Positions 16,473-26,054 are shown, counted from the stretch's first letter. The stretch is 58,479 bases of DNA from UBA9647 sp049522195 (GCA_049522195.1 JBEKOB010000018.1:1-58479); one strand, 5' to 3'. A program made the numbers and translations. Notes: generated by a model not told the origin, from the letters alone.

Positions 16473-17015
16473 TCATGAGTGTCCGTGCGAGGTGAATCTG
16501 GTCTTCAACTCCTTTTCAAAGATCTCGCACGCCTCCGCATCGAAGAGAACAAAGCGGGCCTCACGCAGCTTCGTGGCGCCAATCATAAAATCAAGCACCT
16601 CCCCGATCATCAGACTCGCGCAGTGAAAAAGGGAGAACCCCCCCACGCCCGTACCCAGGGCCGGCAGCGCGATGGACGTCAACCCTTCCCTATCGGCCAG
16701 AACAAGGCTGCTGCGAGTTGCCTTCCGGATACTATCGGCTTCGGTATGCAGATCCTGCCCCATGACGGCGGCGTGGATGACTCGCTTCGCTTTCAGTGCG
16801 CCGGCAGATGTCGAGACGGCAGAGCCGATGTCGATTGGTCCTTTTGCCATCGCTTCCTGTTCGATCGCCGCGCCTCCCTTCCGCTTGATCGCTCCGGCTA
16901 CGCCCCCACCCATCCAGAGATGGTTGTTCGCGGCGTTGACGATACCGTCAGTCTCCTGATCGGCGATGTCGCCACGAATCACAGAGATCTCACCCTTGCC
17001 GACGTGGATTCTCAT
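16473..17015 (-). CDS. Macro-domain protein (ADP-ribose binding/hydrolysing)
   Basis: 180 residues made of one macro domain: GDIADQETDGIVNAANNHLWMGGGVAGAIKRKGG (the NAAN..GGGVAGAI loop that binds ADP-ribose), later LPALGTGVGGFS for the phosphate loop. Known relatives remove O-acetyl-ADP-ribose or mono-ADP-ribose from proteins. The start ATG is followed by RIHVGKGEISVIRGDI, usual for the family. The convergent HDAC-like gene next door suggests an acetyl/ADP-ribose theme, but that is inference. Confidence 0.92.
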   Translation of the reverse strand: MRIHVGKGEISVIRGDIADQETDGIVNAANNHLWMGGGVAGAIKRKGGAAIEQEAMAKGPIDIGSAVSTSAGALKAKRVIHAAVMGQDLHTEADSIRKATRSSLVLADREGLTSIALPALGTGVGGFSLFHCASLMIGEVLDFMIGATKLREARFVLFDAEACEIFEKELKTRFTSHGHS

Positions 17016-17090
17016 ACAGGAACAAACGGGTGTTGTGGGATGCGGAACAAACGACTGTGCGTTGAAAGCGATTCAGAAACGAAAGAGGGA

Positions 17091-18719
17091 TTACACAGGA
17101 AGGAGAATGCGGATGGTGGTGCCTTTGCCCATTTCACTATCGATCTCGATTTTGCCCTGATGGTCGTCGATCACTTTCTTGACGATCGCCATGCCGAGAC
17201 CGGTTCCATGTTTTTTGCCATAGGTCATAAAGGGCTCGAAGATTCTCTTCCTCACCTCTTCCGGCATACCTGTGCCCGAGTCTTTGAACTCGATTGTCAC
17301 GTAGCCATTGCTCGGTTCGGTCGAGACAGTCAGTGATCCTCCCTGGGGCATAGCATCGCGGGCATTGCTCGCGAGGTTGTAGAAGACCCTGACCATCTTG
17401 TCCTGATCCATCTTAACCTGACCCTGGAATTGCGTATTGCGAACCAGCTGAACATTGTTCTTGCTGAGGTCCTTCTCGATGAAGTCGAGCACAGCCCCCA
17501 TCGTCTCTCCGAAATCCAATTCCTGGATGTTCGTCGAGCTGACCCCGCGTGTGAAATCCAGAATTTCCTGAGTCATGTTCACGAAGCGGTCAACCTGATG
17601 GATCATTTCATCGGCGAGCTTGGCCGCCTCTTCATTTCCGGACTTTTTCTTCATGACCTGCGCGTACACGCGCAGCGTCCCCATCGGATTTTTGATATCG
17701 TGGATGATCGTGCTGGCCATCCGCCCGACTGCCGACAACCGCTCGTTCGCAACCATTTCCTGTGCGAGGCGGGCGTTCTCGATCGCGATCGATGCGTGTG
17801 CCGAGAACGCATCGATGAAGTGCTCATCGTCGGAAGTGAATGGTTCGTCCTTCTTGTTCAGCAGCTGGAAGACACCGATAATCGTCCCATCCTTGTTTTT
17901 CATCGGCATACAGAGGATGTTACGAGTCCGGTACCCGGATCGCTTGTCCACCTCCGGGTTGAATCGAGGATCGCTGTACGCGTCGGGGATATTGATTGTC
18001 TCGCCAATCTGAGCGACTGCTCCGGCTATCCCTTTGCCGATCGGCAGGCGGATTTCGATCATGTTTTCGCCGCCGAAGACCTTGGACCATAATTCCTGCT
18101 TGATTGAATCGACGAGGTACACGGTTCCGCGATCTGCGTCGGTGCTCGTGACCGCTGCGTCGAGGATCAGGCCGAGCAATTTGTCGAGATCGAGTGTGGA
18201 ATTGACGATTTTGCTGGCTTCAATGAGCTTGGAAAGCTTATCGAGTTGCGTAACCGCATGGGAGCGTTCCGTCTCCAACTGGCCCACAATGTTATCATTC
18301 GCCTGTCGCAAACGAATGGTGAACTCTTTGAGAACATTGCGCGCAACGGTCACATTGTGAGTAAGGATGTCGTCAAATTGAGCGGCTGCAAGAAAGTGGA
18401 CAACGGTGGGCTCAAGGCAGGTTGCGCGGGCTGAGCGACCGCGTTCATCAACGACGCCAAATTCGCCGACGAGGTTTCCCGAGCCAAGAATACTCAGTGT
18501 CGTTTCTTCACCGTAGGACGTGAATCGGGAGATCCTCACCTTTCCGCTGCCGATAACGTAGACCCGATCAACCGTCGAATTGACGTCAATCAGTACAGTT
18601 CCGCTCTCATGGCTCTTTGTTGTCAGCAGGGATGCTATGGATTGCAGTTCGGCATCGCTGAGTCCTTTGAAAATCGACGAAGCATGAAGCGCTTCGAGCT
18701 TGGGACTTTGGGTGGGCAT
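17091..18719 (-). CDS. Sensor histidine kinase with cyclic-nucleotide-binding and GAF domains
   Basis: 542 residues from the ATG at 18719 (GGAG eight bases upstream); a reading from 18773 adds 18 residues without support. Domains in order: cNMP-binding beta-roll (about 15-130), a linking coiled coil, GAF (about 175-320; GTVYLVDS, RNILCMPMKNKDG), DHp with phospho-acceptor His340 in IIHDIKNPMG, and HATPase (N-box NARDAMPQGG, G-boxes DSGTGMP and GTGLGMAIVKK). No membrane segment, so it is a cytoplasmic sensor. No response regulator is adjacent; the nearest, at 44.7 kb, is not clearly its partner. Confidence 0.92.
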   Translation of the reverse strand: MPTQSPKLEALHASSIFKGLSDAELQSIASLLTTKSHESGTVLIDVNSTVDRVYVIGSGKVRISRFTSYGEETTLSILGSGNLVGEFGVVDERGRSARATCLEPTVVHFLAAAQFDDILTHNVTVARNVLKEFTIRLRQANDNIVGQLETERSHAVTQLDKLSKLIEASKIVNSTLDLDKLLGLILDAAVTSTDADRGTVYLVDSIKQELWSKVFGGENMIEIRLPIGKGIAGAVAQIGETINIPDAYSDPRFNPEVDKRSGYRTRNILCMPMKNKDGTIIGVFQLLNKKDEPFTSDDEHFIDAFSAHASIAIENARLAQEMVANERLSAVGRMASTIIHDIKNPMGTLRVYAQVMKKKSGNEEAAKLADEMIHQVDRFVNMTQEILDFTRGVSSTNIQELDFGETMGAVLDFIEKDLSKNNVQLVRNTQFQGQVKMDQDKMVRVFYNLASNARDAMPQGGSLTVSTEPSNGYVTIEFKDSGTGMPEEVRKRIFEPFMTYGKKHGTGLGMAIVKKVIDDHQGKIEIDSEMGKGTTIRILLPV

Positions 18720-19108
18720 TGTATATCTCCAACGTTGACGCGTACACTCTTGACGTGAAAGTGAGTATAGCAAGATTCGTTCACTTAGTCAAGGAAGCCC
18801 CATTTCTTGATTTTACCGCAAATTCTGTCTACAATGACACCGGCGATGAGAGTTCAATGGAATAAACGGTGACTCTCCTCAGGCATGGTCATTTTCAATA
18901 AGGGATCGCTGATTATTCACCAAAGTTTTTCGTGCCACGCTGTTGTTGTCGTACTGGCCAGGTGGATCATCGACTCCAGCAGCCTGTGTGACACAGCGCA
19001 CGTCCATGCCCATAGTATCGTCGGCGTCAGCAAGTGACCGAATCCTCATCGTGAGCTGCCGGTAATTCACCAACCCTCTTCCCCTCTCGCGCAGCAGTAG
19101 ATAGATCT
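18720..19108. other. Intergenic region without a convincing gene
   Basis: About 390 bp between the divergent sensor kinase (minus) and waaA (plus). Short open frames exist on both strands, but none has a ribosome site, motif or plausible composition. Promoters for both neighbours must be here; no clear boxes were seen. Confidence 0.5.
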
Positions 19109-20392
19109 ATGCAACGTCTGTGGTTTATCGTTTACAACGTTCTTATCGTACCCGGATTCTGGGTTCTGCTTCAACTCGGAGCGCTCCTCAACGGCAAGAT
19201 CCGCAGGGGGTTGAGGGGCCGCAAGGATCTTCTCGATCATCTTGAGCAGGATGTGAAGCTCCTGCGAAAAAGGCGGCGGTTCTGGTTTCATTCGTCTTCG
19301 ATGGGAGAGTTCGAGCAGGCCAAGCCCATCATCGCTGAGCTGCGTAAGCGCTACGATGACATCGATATCATCGTCAGCTTCTTTTCTCCATCCGGCTACG
19401 AACATTCAAGGAACTACAAGCTCGCAGATCTCATCACCTACCTTCCGTTCGACAGTGTCAGAAACGCACGCCGCTTCCTCGATCTTGTCCAACCCTCGAT
19501 TGCCATTATGGTCCGGTACGACATCTGGCCAAACCATATCTGGGAACTGCACAAACGAGGGGTGCCGATTGTCATCGCGAATGCAACGCTCCGGAGGAAT
19601 TCATCCCGCCATTATCCGATCCTGAAGAGTTTCCACCGGGTCGTCTATGATCAGATCACTTCCATCTTGACTGTCTCCCAGCAGGATGTCGACGCTTTTC
19701 AGAATTTTGGGCTGACACATCCCGAGTTGCACGCCATCGGAGAGACGCGGTATGACCAGGTCTGGCAGCGCAGCCTGGACGCCAAGACGAAACATCTGAT
19801 CCCAGCCCCAATCCTGAAGCGGAAAAAGGTCTTTGTCGTCGGGAGCAGCTGGGATGAAGACGAGGCCGTTCTTTTGCCAGCATTTCGACGAATCGCCCAG
19901 CATGACTCGAACGCTCTGATGATCCTCGTGCCGCACGAGCCCACCCTTTCTACCCTCGAGCGCCTGGAACTGTCCCTGAACTACACAATGCGGGCCATCC
20001 GGTTCTCCGATCTCAATGATTACTCAAATGAGAATGTCATTCTCGTCGACAGCATTGGGATCCTCATGTCACTTTATCAATACGCCGATGTCGCCTATGT
20101 CGGGGGGAGTTTCCGGCAGGGCATCCACAACGTCCTCGAACCGGCAGTGTATGGCGTGCCCGTTCTTTACGGCCCCAAGCACGAAAACTCACAGGAAGCA
20201 GTCGAGCTGGCAAAGCGTGGTGGGGCCTTCGTTGTGACGACTCCCGAGGAATGCTATCTCGAGCTGCGACGTTTGTTCAACGACAAGAAGGCGCGTGTGC
20301 GGGCCGGCGCAGAGTCGCAGAAGCTGGTACAGGAAAACGTGGGGGCCACCCGTCGATTTATCGAGTATCTGGAAACCGCGCTGGGGAACTAG
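19109..20392 (+). CDS. waaA: 3-deoxy-D-manno-octulosonic acid (Kdo) transferase
   Basis: Transfers Kdo from CMP-Kdo to lipid IVA at the inner membrane, the first core step of LPS. 427 residues with the N-terminal membrane anchor (LWFIVYNVLIVPGFWVLLQL), then HSSSMGEFEQAKP holding the catalytic Glu, VRYDIWPNHIWEL in the middle, and the C-terminal GT-B part (GSSWDEDEAVLLPA, GGSFRQGIHNVLEPA). Consistent with lptD at 34-36 kb. It is followed after 41 bp by larC. Confidence 0.95.
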   Translation: MQRLWFIVYNVLIVPGFWVLLQLGALLNGKIRRGLRGRKDLLDHLEQDVKLLRKRRRFWFHSSSMGEFEQAKPIIAELRKRYDDIDIIVSFFSPSGYEHSRNYKLADLITYLPFDSVRNARRFLDLVQPSIAIMVRYDIWPNHIWELHKRGVPIVIANATLRRNSSRHYPILKSFHRVVYDQITSILTVSQQDVDAFQNFGLTHPELHAIGETRYDQVWQRSLDAKTKHLIPAPILKRKKVFVVGSSWDEDEAVLLPAFRRIAQHDSNALMILVPHEPTLSTLERLELSLNYTMRAIRFSDLNDYSNENVILVDSIGILMSLYQYADVAYVGGSFRQGIHNVLEPAVYGVPVLYGPKHENSQEAVELAKRGGAFVVTTPEECYLELRRLFNDKKARVRAGAESQKLVQENVGATRRFIEYLETALGN

Positions 20393-20433
20393 CAGCACAA
20401 CCGTACCAATCACACTACTACAAAACGCGTAGC

Positions 20434-21600
20434 ATGAGAATTGCATATTTCGATACTCTCGCTGGCATCAGCGGCGATATGACGCTCGGCGCATTCTTGA
20501 GCGCAGGCGTAGAATTCGATCTCTTACTCAATGAGCTCAAGAAACTGAACGTTTCCGGTTACGAGCTCTCGGCATCGCATATCAAACGGAACGGGATCGG
20601 CGCAACAAAAGTCGATGTGGTGATCTCAGAAGCTCCTTCATACCATCGCCATCTCTCCAATATCAATGCGATCATCGAACAGAGCAATCTCAGCAAGACG
20701 GTGCAAGAGTACGCGAAGAAGATTTTTTATGAGGTTGCTGTGGCAGAGGCTGCCGTTCACAGCTCGACGATCGAGAAAGTGCACTTCCACGAAGTCGGAG
20801 CGATCGATTCGATCGTTGATATCGTCGGAACGGCTATCTGCCTCGAGGCGATGGGTATCGAGCGCGTGTACTCCTCGCCCGTTAAAGTAGGCAGCGGCGG
20901 TACAGTGAACACACAGCATGGCACGATGCCGGTGCCAACTCCTGCGACGATGGAAATCCTGAAGGGCTACCCGATTGTGTTCACCGAGATTCCTTTCGAG
21001 CTCACAACACCAACAGGTGCAGCAATTATCAAGGCCCTGTCTGCCGGGACGTTGCCGTTCGAGCAAGTGCGTATTCGTGCAATCGGGTATGGTGCGGGAA
21101 CACGAGAACTGCAGGCGATTCCAAACCTGCTGCGACTGGTTGTTGGCGACATTGCGGACGAGCACGAACGCGACGAGGCGATCTCGATCGAGACCAACAT
21201 CGACGACATGAATCCGGAGATTCTTCCATACGTCATCGAAAGATTGATGGCTGCAGGAGCGCTCGACGCGTTTCTGATTCCAATCATCATGAAAAAAGGG
21301 CGACCTGCACACCTGCTCTCAGTCCTTGCCGGGCGGGAGTTGCTCGATGCAATGCTCGGTATCCTGTTCCGCGAAACATCGACCCTCGGAGTGCGCATCC
21401 AGCATATCGAGAGACGGAAGCTTCCCCGTTCGCAACGGCAAGTGCAGACGTCGCTCGGAGTGGTGACTGTCAAGTCTGTCACAGTTGAAGGCGCGGAACG
21501 CTTGATACCGGAATTCGAGGAATGCAAGCGGCTCGCAATAGAGAAAAACATCCCGTTAACGGAAGTTTACAAAATCCTCGAGAACGAATTCAGAAAATAG
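20434..21600 (+). CDS. larC: Nickel-pincer cofactor nickel-insertion enzyme LarC
   Basis: Inserts nickel into the pyridinium-3,5-bisthiocarboxylate mononucleotide cofactor using CTP. 388 residues from the ATG at 20434, which gives the family start MRIAYFDTLAGISGDMTLGA; an upstream in-frame reading overlaps waaA and is wrong. Also visible are FHEVGAIDSIVDIVG, SPVKVGSGGTVNTQHG and ETNIDDMNPEILPYV. It is one continuous frame, unlike the lactobacillus gene that needs a programmed frameshift. larA, larB and larE are not in the window. Confidence 0.92.
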   Translation: MRIAYFDTLAGISGDMTLGAFLSAGVEFDLLLNELKKLNVSGYELSASHIKRNGIGATKVDVVISEAPSYHRHLSNINAIIEQSNLSKTVQEYAKKIFYEVAVAEAAVHSSTIEKVHFHEVGAIDSIVDIVGTAICLEAMGIERVYSSPVKVGSGGTVNTQHGTMPVPTPATMEILKGYPIVFTEIPFELTTPTGAAIIKALSAGTLPFEQVRIRAIGYGAGTRELQAIPNLLRLVVGDIADEHERDEAISIETNIDDMNPEILPYVIERLMAAGALDAFLIPIIMKKGRPAHLLSVLAGRELLDAMLGILFRETSTLGVRIQHIERRKLPRSQRQVQTSLGVVTVKSVTVEGAERLIPEFEECKRLAIEKNIPLTEVYKILENEFRK

Positions 21601-21661
21601 CCGGAACACCAAACAATCACTCAACGGGGGCAACCCACAAAGTCGCCCCATACACTTTCTG

Positions 21662-24202
21662 ATGGCCCCGAAACTCGTCGACATAGCGCTCCCTGTCCCA
21701 CTCAACCGGACCTTCACCTATCAGGTCCCACCAGAGCTCATCCCGTCAGTTCAACTCGGCAGGCGCGTCCTTGTGCCGTTTGGAAGGAAAAAGCTGTCGG
21801 GCATCGTCGTTGGCTTCCCCGAGAAGTCTGCACTTCATACGATCAAACCGCTGATCGATGTCCTTGATGCCACTCCGACATTTTCCGAGGAGATGCTGAA
21901 ACTGACGCGCTGGATCTCGGAGTATTATCTTGCCCCTTGGGGCGACGTATTGAAAGCCGCATCTCCACAGGGAACGGCGGCAGGAAGCACCCTTCGCGTC
22001 CGGCTCGCCGCAGAAAACGTTGACGAGCTCCTCGAAAAGACCAGACGAACCGCACGCGTGCAACACGCGGTTCTGCAGGCGCTTGCAGAGGCGAAGGAGC
22101 TCTCTCCTTCGCAACTTCAGAAAAGGACTCGTGCAAAGAACATCCTGAGTGTTCTCCAAGACATGCAAAGCCATGGCTGGGTACTTCTCGAGGAACGGCT
22201 CCGCTCCACGGCGAAACCAAAGAGAGAGAATGTTGTTCTCCTATCAGAGAGCGGGAGTGCCTTTCTTCAAGGTCCTTCATCGGGGACACAATCCGATCTC
22301 AAACTCACTCCAAAACAGCGGAGCATTCTGGAAGAGCTCAGGAAACAAAACGAAGCGGTCCCCGTCCCCCGCCTTGTGCGCATAACGAGAGCTTCGTTAT
22401 CGACGGTCAAGACACTGGTAAAGCGAGGCCTTGTCCGGATGGAACAGCGCGAGGTATTGCGCGGAACATATGATGAACCACCTGAGCCTCCTCCAGTCCT
22501 CACACTCAACAGTCATCAGGAGAAGGCTCTCCAGTCGATCGTCGGAGCCCTGGCGACAGATGCACACCGGACATTCCTTCTCCACGGGATTACGGGGAGC
22601 GGAAAGACTCAGGTTTATATCGAGTCAATCCGGCAGACATTGAAGCAAGGCAAGAACGCGATTGTACTCGTGCCCGAGATTTCGCTTACACCTCAGACCG
22701 TCCGGCGGTTCAAGTCACACTTTGGCGCTGAGGTAGCTGTGATGCACAGCCAGATGTCCATCGGTGAGCGATACGATGCGTGGCGGCTTGCCCACGAGGG
22801 AAGAATCAGAATTGTGATCGGTCCACGATCAGCGATCTTCGCCCCGCTGAAGAATATCGGGCTGATCGTCGTGGATGAAGAACACGAAGCTTCGTACAAA
22901 CAATACGATTCGGTGCCGCGCTATCATGCACGCGACGTCGCCATCGTCCGGGCATCGATCAACAAAGCTGTCGTCGTTCTCGGCTCTGCAACACCATCGG
23001 CTGAAAGCTATCACAATGCGATCAGCGGAAAGTACGAGCTCCTCTCTCTTCCGGAACGCGTGGACAACGCTCAGTTACCAACCATTGAGATCGTTGATAT
23101 GGCCGATGAACGGCGGCGGCGCTATGAAGAATTCAAAAGAGAGCGGAAGGAGAAAGGGACATGGACAACGAAACTCGGCCCTACACCTTCCATATCGCTT
23201 CTGTTGAAGAACCAGATCGATACACGCCTCAAGAAAGGCGAGGGAACCATTCTTTTGCAGAACCGCCGCGGGTTTTCACATGTGGTGGAGTGTTTTGATT
23301 GCGGGTTTGTCGAACGATGTGACAATTGTGACGTCACGCTGACATTTCACGTCACAAAGAAGCATCTGCGCTGTCACTACTGCGGGTTTGTCAAAGCGCC
23401 CCCCAGTGTCTGTCCGAAGTGTCATGGAACGGAGATCCGTCATCACGCGTTCGGGACTCAACAGATTCATGAAGAGCTTGGTTCGCTTTTCCCCGATGCG
23501 CGTGTGCTTCGGATGGACCTTGATACAACGAGCCGGAAAGGAGCTCACGACCGCCTGCTCACACAATTCGGTCACGGCGAAGCTGACATTTTGCTCGGCA
23601 CCCAGATGGTTGCAAAAGGTCTGGATTTTCCACGCGTAACGCTTGTCGGTGTTATCTCGGCTGATACTCAGATGCTTCTCCCCGATTTCCGCTCCTCCGA
23701 GCGAACGTTTCAATTATTGACGCAGGTCGCAGGACGCGCGGGACGAAGCAAGTTGAGCGGTGAGGTAATTATTCAGACGCTGCAACCGTCACACTACAGC
23801 TTGCGCTACGCGGCAGTCCACGACTTCGCGGGATTTCTCAGCAAGGAACTTGAGTACAGAAAGGAGCTCGATTATCCGCCGTTCTCGCGCCTTGTGCTCA
23901 TCGAGTTCAAGGGGGAACAGGAGTCGGAAGTCGCGCAACATGTCAAGAAATTCGCAGGGTTGCTTCTCGCTAAGGCGGGGAAGTACTTTTCGGTGCTGGG
24001 TCCGGCGGATGCGGCAATACCAAAGATCAAGAATCAATTCCGCAAACATCTCGTCATAAAGAACTTCAAATCCACAGATCCTTCAGGCTCATACCTGCGT
24101 ACTGCGTTGCTCAATGCACGAGATGCGTACAGTGAATCTCCGCTTGGGAAGAACCGGAAGGTGCAAATGACAATCGATGTCGATCCTCAGGGGATGATGT
24201 GA
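21662..24202 (+). CDS. priA: Primosomal protein N' (replication-restart helicase PriA)
   Basis: Superfamily 2 3'-5' DNA helicase that reloads the replisome on stalled forks. 846 residues: N-terminal fork-binding domain (DIALPVPLNRTFTYQVP), winged helix, Walker A HGITGSGKTQVY, Walker B DEEHEASYKQ, GSATPSAESY, a double zinc site (CFDCGFVERCDNC ... CHYCGFVKAPPSVCPKC) and the C-terminal motif QVAGRAGRS. All eight zinc Cys are present. Length is slightly above the family mean because of a longer linker near residues 100-250. Confidence 0.96.
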   Translation: MAPKLVDIALPVPLNRTFTYQVPPELIPSVQLGRRVLVPFGRKKLSGIVVGFPEKSALHTIKPLIDVLDATPTFSEEMLKLTRWISEYYLAPWGDVLKAASPQGTAAGSTLRVRLAAENVDELLEKTRRTARVQHAVLQALAEAKELSPSQLQKRTRAKNILSVLQDMQSHGWVLLEERLRSTAKPKRENVVLLSESGSAFLQGPSSGTQSDLKLTPKQRSILEELRKQNEAVPVPRLVRITRASLSTVKTLVKRGLVRMEQREVLRGTYDEPPEPPPVLTLNSHQEKALQSIVGALATDAHRTFLLHGITGSGKTQVYIESIRQTLKQGKNAIVLVPEISLTPQTVRRFKSHFGAEVAVMHSQMSIGERYDAWRLAHEGRIRIVIGPRSAIFAPLKNIGLIVVDEEHEASYKQYDSVPRYHARDVAIVRASINKAVVVLGSATPSAESYHNAISGKYELLSLPERVDNAQLPTIEIVDMADERRRRYEEFKRERKEKGTWTTKLGPTPSISLLLKNQIDTRLKKGEGTILLQNRRGFSHVVECFDCGFVERCDNCDVTLTFHVTKKHLRCHYCGFVKAPPSVCPKCHGTEIRHHAFGTQQIHEELGSLFPDARVLRMDLDTTSRKGAHDRLLTQFGHGEADILLGTQMVAKGLDFPRVTLVGVISADTQMLLPDFRSSERTFQLLTQVAGRAGRSKLSGEVIIQTLQPSHYSLRYAAVHDFAGFLSKELEYRKELDYPPFSRLVLIEFKGEQESEVAQHVKKFAGLLLAKAGKYFSVLGPADAAIPKIKNQFRKHLVIKNFKSTDPSGSYLRTALLNARDAYSESPLGKNRKVQMTIDVDPQGMM

Positions 24203-24204
24203 GG

Positions 24205-24245
24205 GGAGTATTAGGAGTAGTGGAGTAACGGAGTATTTGAGTAAA
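24205..24245. repeat. Short degenerate array, about 8-nt period
   Basis: Five units on the theme GGAGTA plus two or three variable bases, directly after the priA stop. Same style as the arrays near 25.6, 26.1, 28.1, 33.8, 52.4 and 53.5-53.9 kb, but with its own unit sequence. Confidence 0.6.
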
Positions 24246-24260
24246 AAGAAGAGCCCGTAG

Positions 24261-24280
24261 CCGCTGAATTCATTCAGCGG
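24261..24280. other. Perfect 8-bp stem-loop between convergent genes
   Basis: CCGCTGAA and TTCAGCGG enclose TTCA between the stops of priA and hpnE. No U-run follows on either strand, so it is a weak terminator at best or an mRNA 3'-end stabiliser. Confidence 0.5.
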
Positions 24281-24288
24281 AGCAAGGA

Positions 24289-25632
24289 TCACCCACTGAT
24301 AATTCGCGCTACTCCCTCCGCCGCCTTCCTTCCGCTCAAGACCGCCCCCTCGATGGTCGCCGGATAACCGGTATCGGTCCAATCTCCCGCCAGAAACAGA
24401 TTCTCGAACTGCGTTTTGCTAGAAGGACGGTGCGCCTCCACATCGGGGTGCGGCGAGAACGTTGCACGCTTCTCTTTGACGACGAGTGAATGGACGAGCT
24501 TCGCATTCCCCACCGGAGGGAACGCGGCAGTGAGATCCTTAAGTGCCGACTTGACAAGCTCGCTGGAATCGACGGCCATGAGCGACGCAGCTCCGCTGAT
24601 AACGAGCGAGAGGTATTGACGCGTCGTCTTCAAGCCGTATATCTTTGACTTGTTGAAGACCCAGTGAATACGCGAGTCGAGGAGTGCGACAAAGTCTTGT
24701 TCCATGACAACCCGATCAAACCATAGATTGATGGTCACAATCGGAGATGATTGGAGGTGACCGTTGACATTCCACCCTTGTTTTCCTGCGGCGTTCGAAA
24801 ACAGCGGTGAAGCTGCATACCAGGGAATGGCACTGACAAAAGCCCGCGCTTCGCGAATGTGACCGTCGGAGCTGCGCACTCCGCGCAAACGATTCCCCTC
24901 AAACAGGCTCTCATCGACTCCACAATTCGTCATCACTTCTCCCCCATGAGATCGTATGAAATCGACGCATGGATCGACGAACAGCTGTGACAGCCCGGCC
25001 CGAGGTACAAGGAGCGACGAGTTTTCCCTGCCACCAAGGAATGCACTCCTGAGCACCCTATAGAAAAGGAGTGCTGAGACTTCCTTCGGATGGTCGTTGA
25101 GGCTTCCGATCGCAATGATATCCCACAGGTACTTCTTGTTTTCCTCCGATTGGCCCAGTTGATCAAGCCATTGATGAACCGTAAGTGAAGCGATTTGCGG
25201 CTCAACGATCTTCGGATCTTTACGGATCTCAAGGCCAACCCTCAGGAGCTTTAGACGATCGAGAAGGGAGAGATTCTTGAGATTCAACAGTCCCACCAAG
25301 AGATGCCATGGAGCGGGAATTCCAGGACAGTGAAGGGACGAAAGGCCGCGAACAGGGTGGAGAAAATCGATATGCAGGTTTGGTTGCAGGGAGGCCAGAC
25401 GATCGGAACCGACAGTCGAGAGGAGCCATCGTGTGGCGTGGTAACACCCCATCATAAGGTGCTGACCATTGTCGACCACATCGCCTGTCTTCTCATCGAC
25501 GAACGAATACGTGCGTCCGCCAAGGTGCGGACGTTGCTCGAGAACAAGCACAGAGATGCCGCGCGATGAGAGGTCCACCGCTGCGCTAAGTCCGGCGAGT
25601 CCGCCGCCGATGATGATCACATCAACACTCAT
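24289..25632 (-). CDS. hpnE: Hydroxysqualene dehydroxylase
   Basis: FAD-dependent amine-oxidase-fold enzyme that reduces hydroxysqualene to squalene, the last step of the HpnCDE route. 447 residues: dinucleotide motif IIIGGGLAGLSAAVDLSSRG at the start, RPHLGGRTYSF, then DNGQHLMMGCYHAT, typical for HpnE, and a C-terminal FAD-contact block LFLAGDWTDTGYPATIEGAVLSG. It is the last gene of the cluster but is separated from hpnD by a four-helix-bundle gene and its repeats. A carotenoid desaturase is the main alternative; the context argues against it. Confidence 0.92.
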   Translation of the reverse strand: MSVDVIIIGGGLAGLSAAVDLSSRGISVLVLEQRPHLGGRTYSFVDEKTGDVVDNGQHLMMGCYHATRWLLSTVGSDRLASLQPNLHIDFLHPVRGLSSLHCPGIPAPWHLLVGLLNLKNLSLLDRLKLLRVGLEIRKDPKIVEPQIASLTVHQWLDQLGQSEENKKYLWDIIAIGSLNDHPKEVSALLFYRVLRSAFLGGRENSSLLVPRAGLSQLFVDPCVDFIRSHGGEVMTNCGVDESLFEGNRLRGVRSSDGHIREARAFVSAIPWYAASPLFSNAAGKQGWNVNGHLQSSPIVTINLWFDRVVMEQDFVALLDSRIHWVFNKSKIYGLKTTRQYLSLVISGAASLMAVDSSELVKSALKDLTAAFPPVGNAKLVHSLVVKEKRATFSPHPDVEAHRPSSKTQFENLFLAGDWTDTGYPATIEGAVLSGRKAAEGVARIISG

Positions 25633-25650
25633 AGAAATTCACGAGATTTC

Positions 25651-25678
25651 GAATTGCGGATCGGGAATTGCGAATCAG
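25651..25678. repeat. 7-nt-period degenerate array, left flank of four-helix-bundle gene
   Basis: Four consecutive 7-mers beginning GAATTGC, GGATCGG; runs into the end of the four-helix-bundle gene, whose stop lies inside it. Confidence 0.7.
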
Positions 25679-26037
25679 GATATTAGCGTTCCCCATTTGG
25701 CTGTCTTCCCTGACGCCGTGAAAATCGCTGTCAGTTCCTTTGCCTCGTCGAGCAGATCAATGATTTCCCTTTTGTTCACTCGACTTTGGTCGAGGAGCAA
25801 CTCCAGCCAATATTGCGTTTCATCGGCTTCTTCCTCGACAATAGTAATCTTCGAAACAAAATCGGCTCTCGATCGAGCCCGGCATGCCGCCCTGTAATTC
25901 GCTCCCACAGAAGCCGCTGCGCGGGCAAGTTGTTTCGTCAAGATGTCCTCTGTTCTTCCTCTCTGCATCGAATTGACAAAGCGCAGAACTCGCAGGGCGA
26001 ATTCTTTCGTACGTTTTTTCAATTCTTCAGGATTCAT
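25675..26037 (-). CDS. Four-helix-bundle protein (23S rRNA-intervening-sequence family)
   Basis: 120 residues from the ATG at 26037 (GAGGAG upstream); a longer reading begins inside the repeat array and is rejected. Family landmarks: ELKKRTKEFALRVLRFVN, then QLARAAASVGANYRAACRARS, IVEEEADETQYWLELL and a C-terminal helix LLDEAKELTAIF. It belongs to the S23/IVP family, whose members form ring-like oligomers and are encoded in 23S rRNA intervening sequences; Avd of diversity-generating retroelements is a relative. It separates hpnD from hpnE. Function is unknown, and no reverse transcriptase is near. Confidence 0.88.
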   Translation of the reverse strand: MNPEELKKRTKEFALRVLRFVNSMQRGRTEDILTKQLARAAASVGANYRAACRARSRADFVSKITIVEEEADETQYWLELLLDQSRVNKREIIDLLDEAKELTAIFTASGKTAKWGTLIS

Positions 26038-26054
26038 TCCATCGTTCTCCTCAT

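Noticed and set aside
18879..19073. Minus-strand 64-codon open frame between the sensor kinase and waaA
   Set aside because: Composition is unlike a real protein, no ribosome site; probably chance.
24289..25632. Carotenoid (phytoene) desaturase for the FAD enzyme next to the squalene/phytoene synthases
   Set aside because: The DNGQHLMMGCYHAT block and the hpnC-hpnD order fit hydroxysqualene dehydroxylase better; no other carotenoid gene is present.
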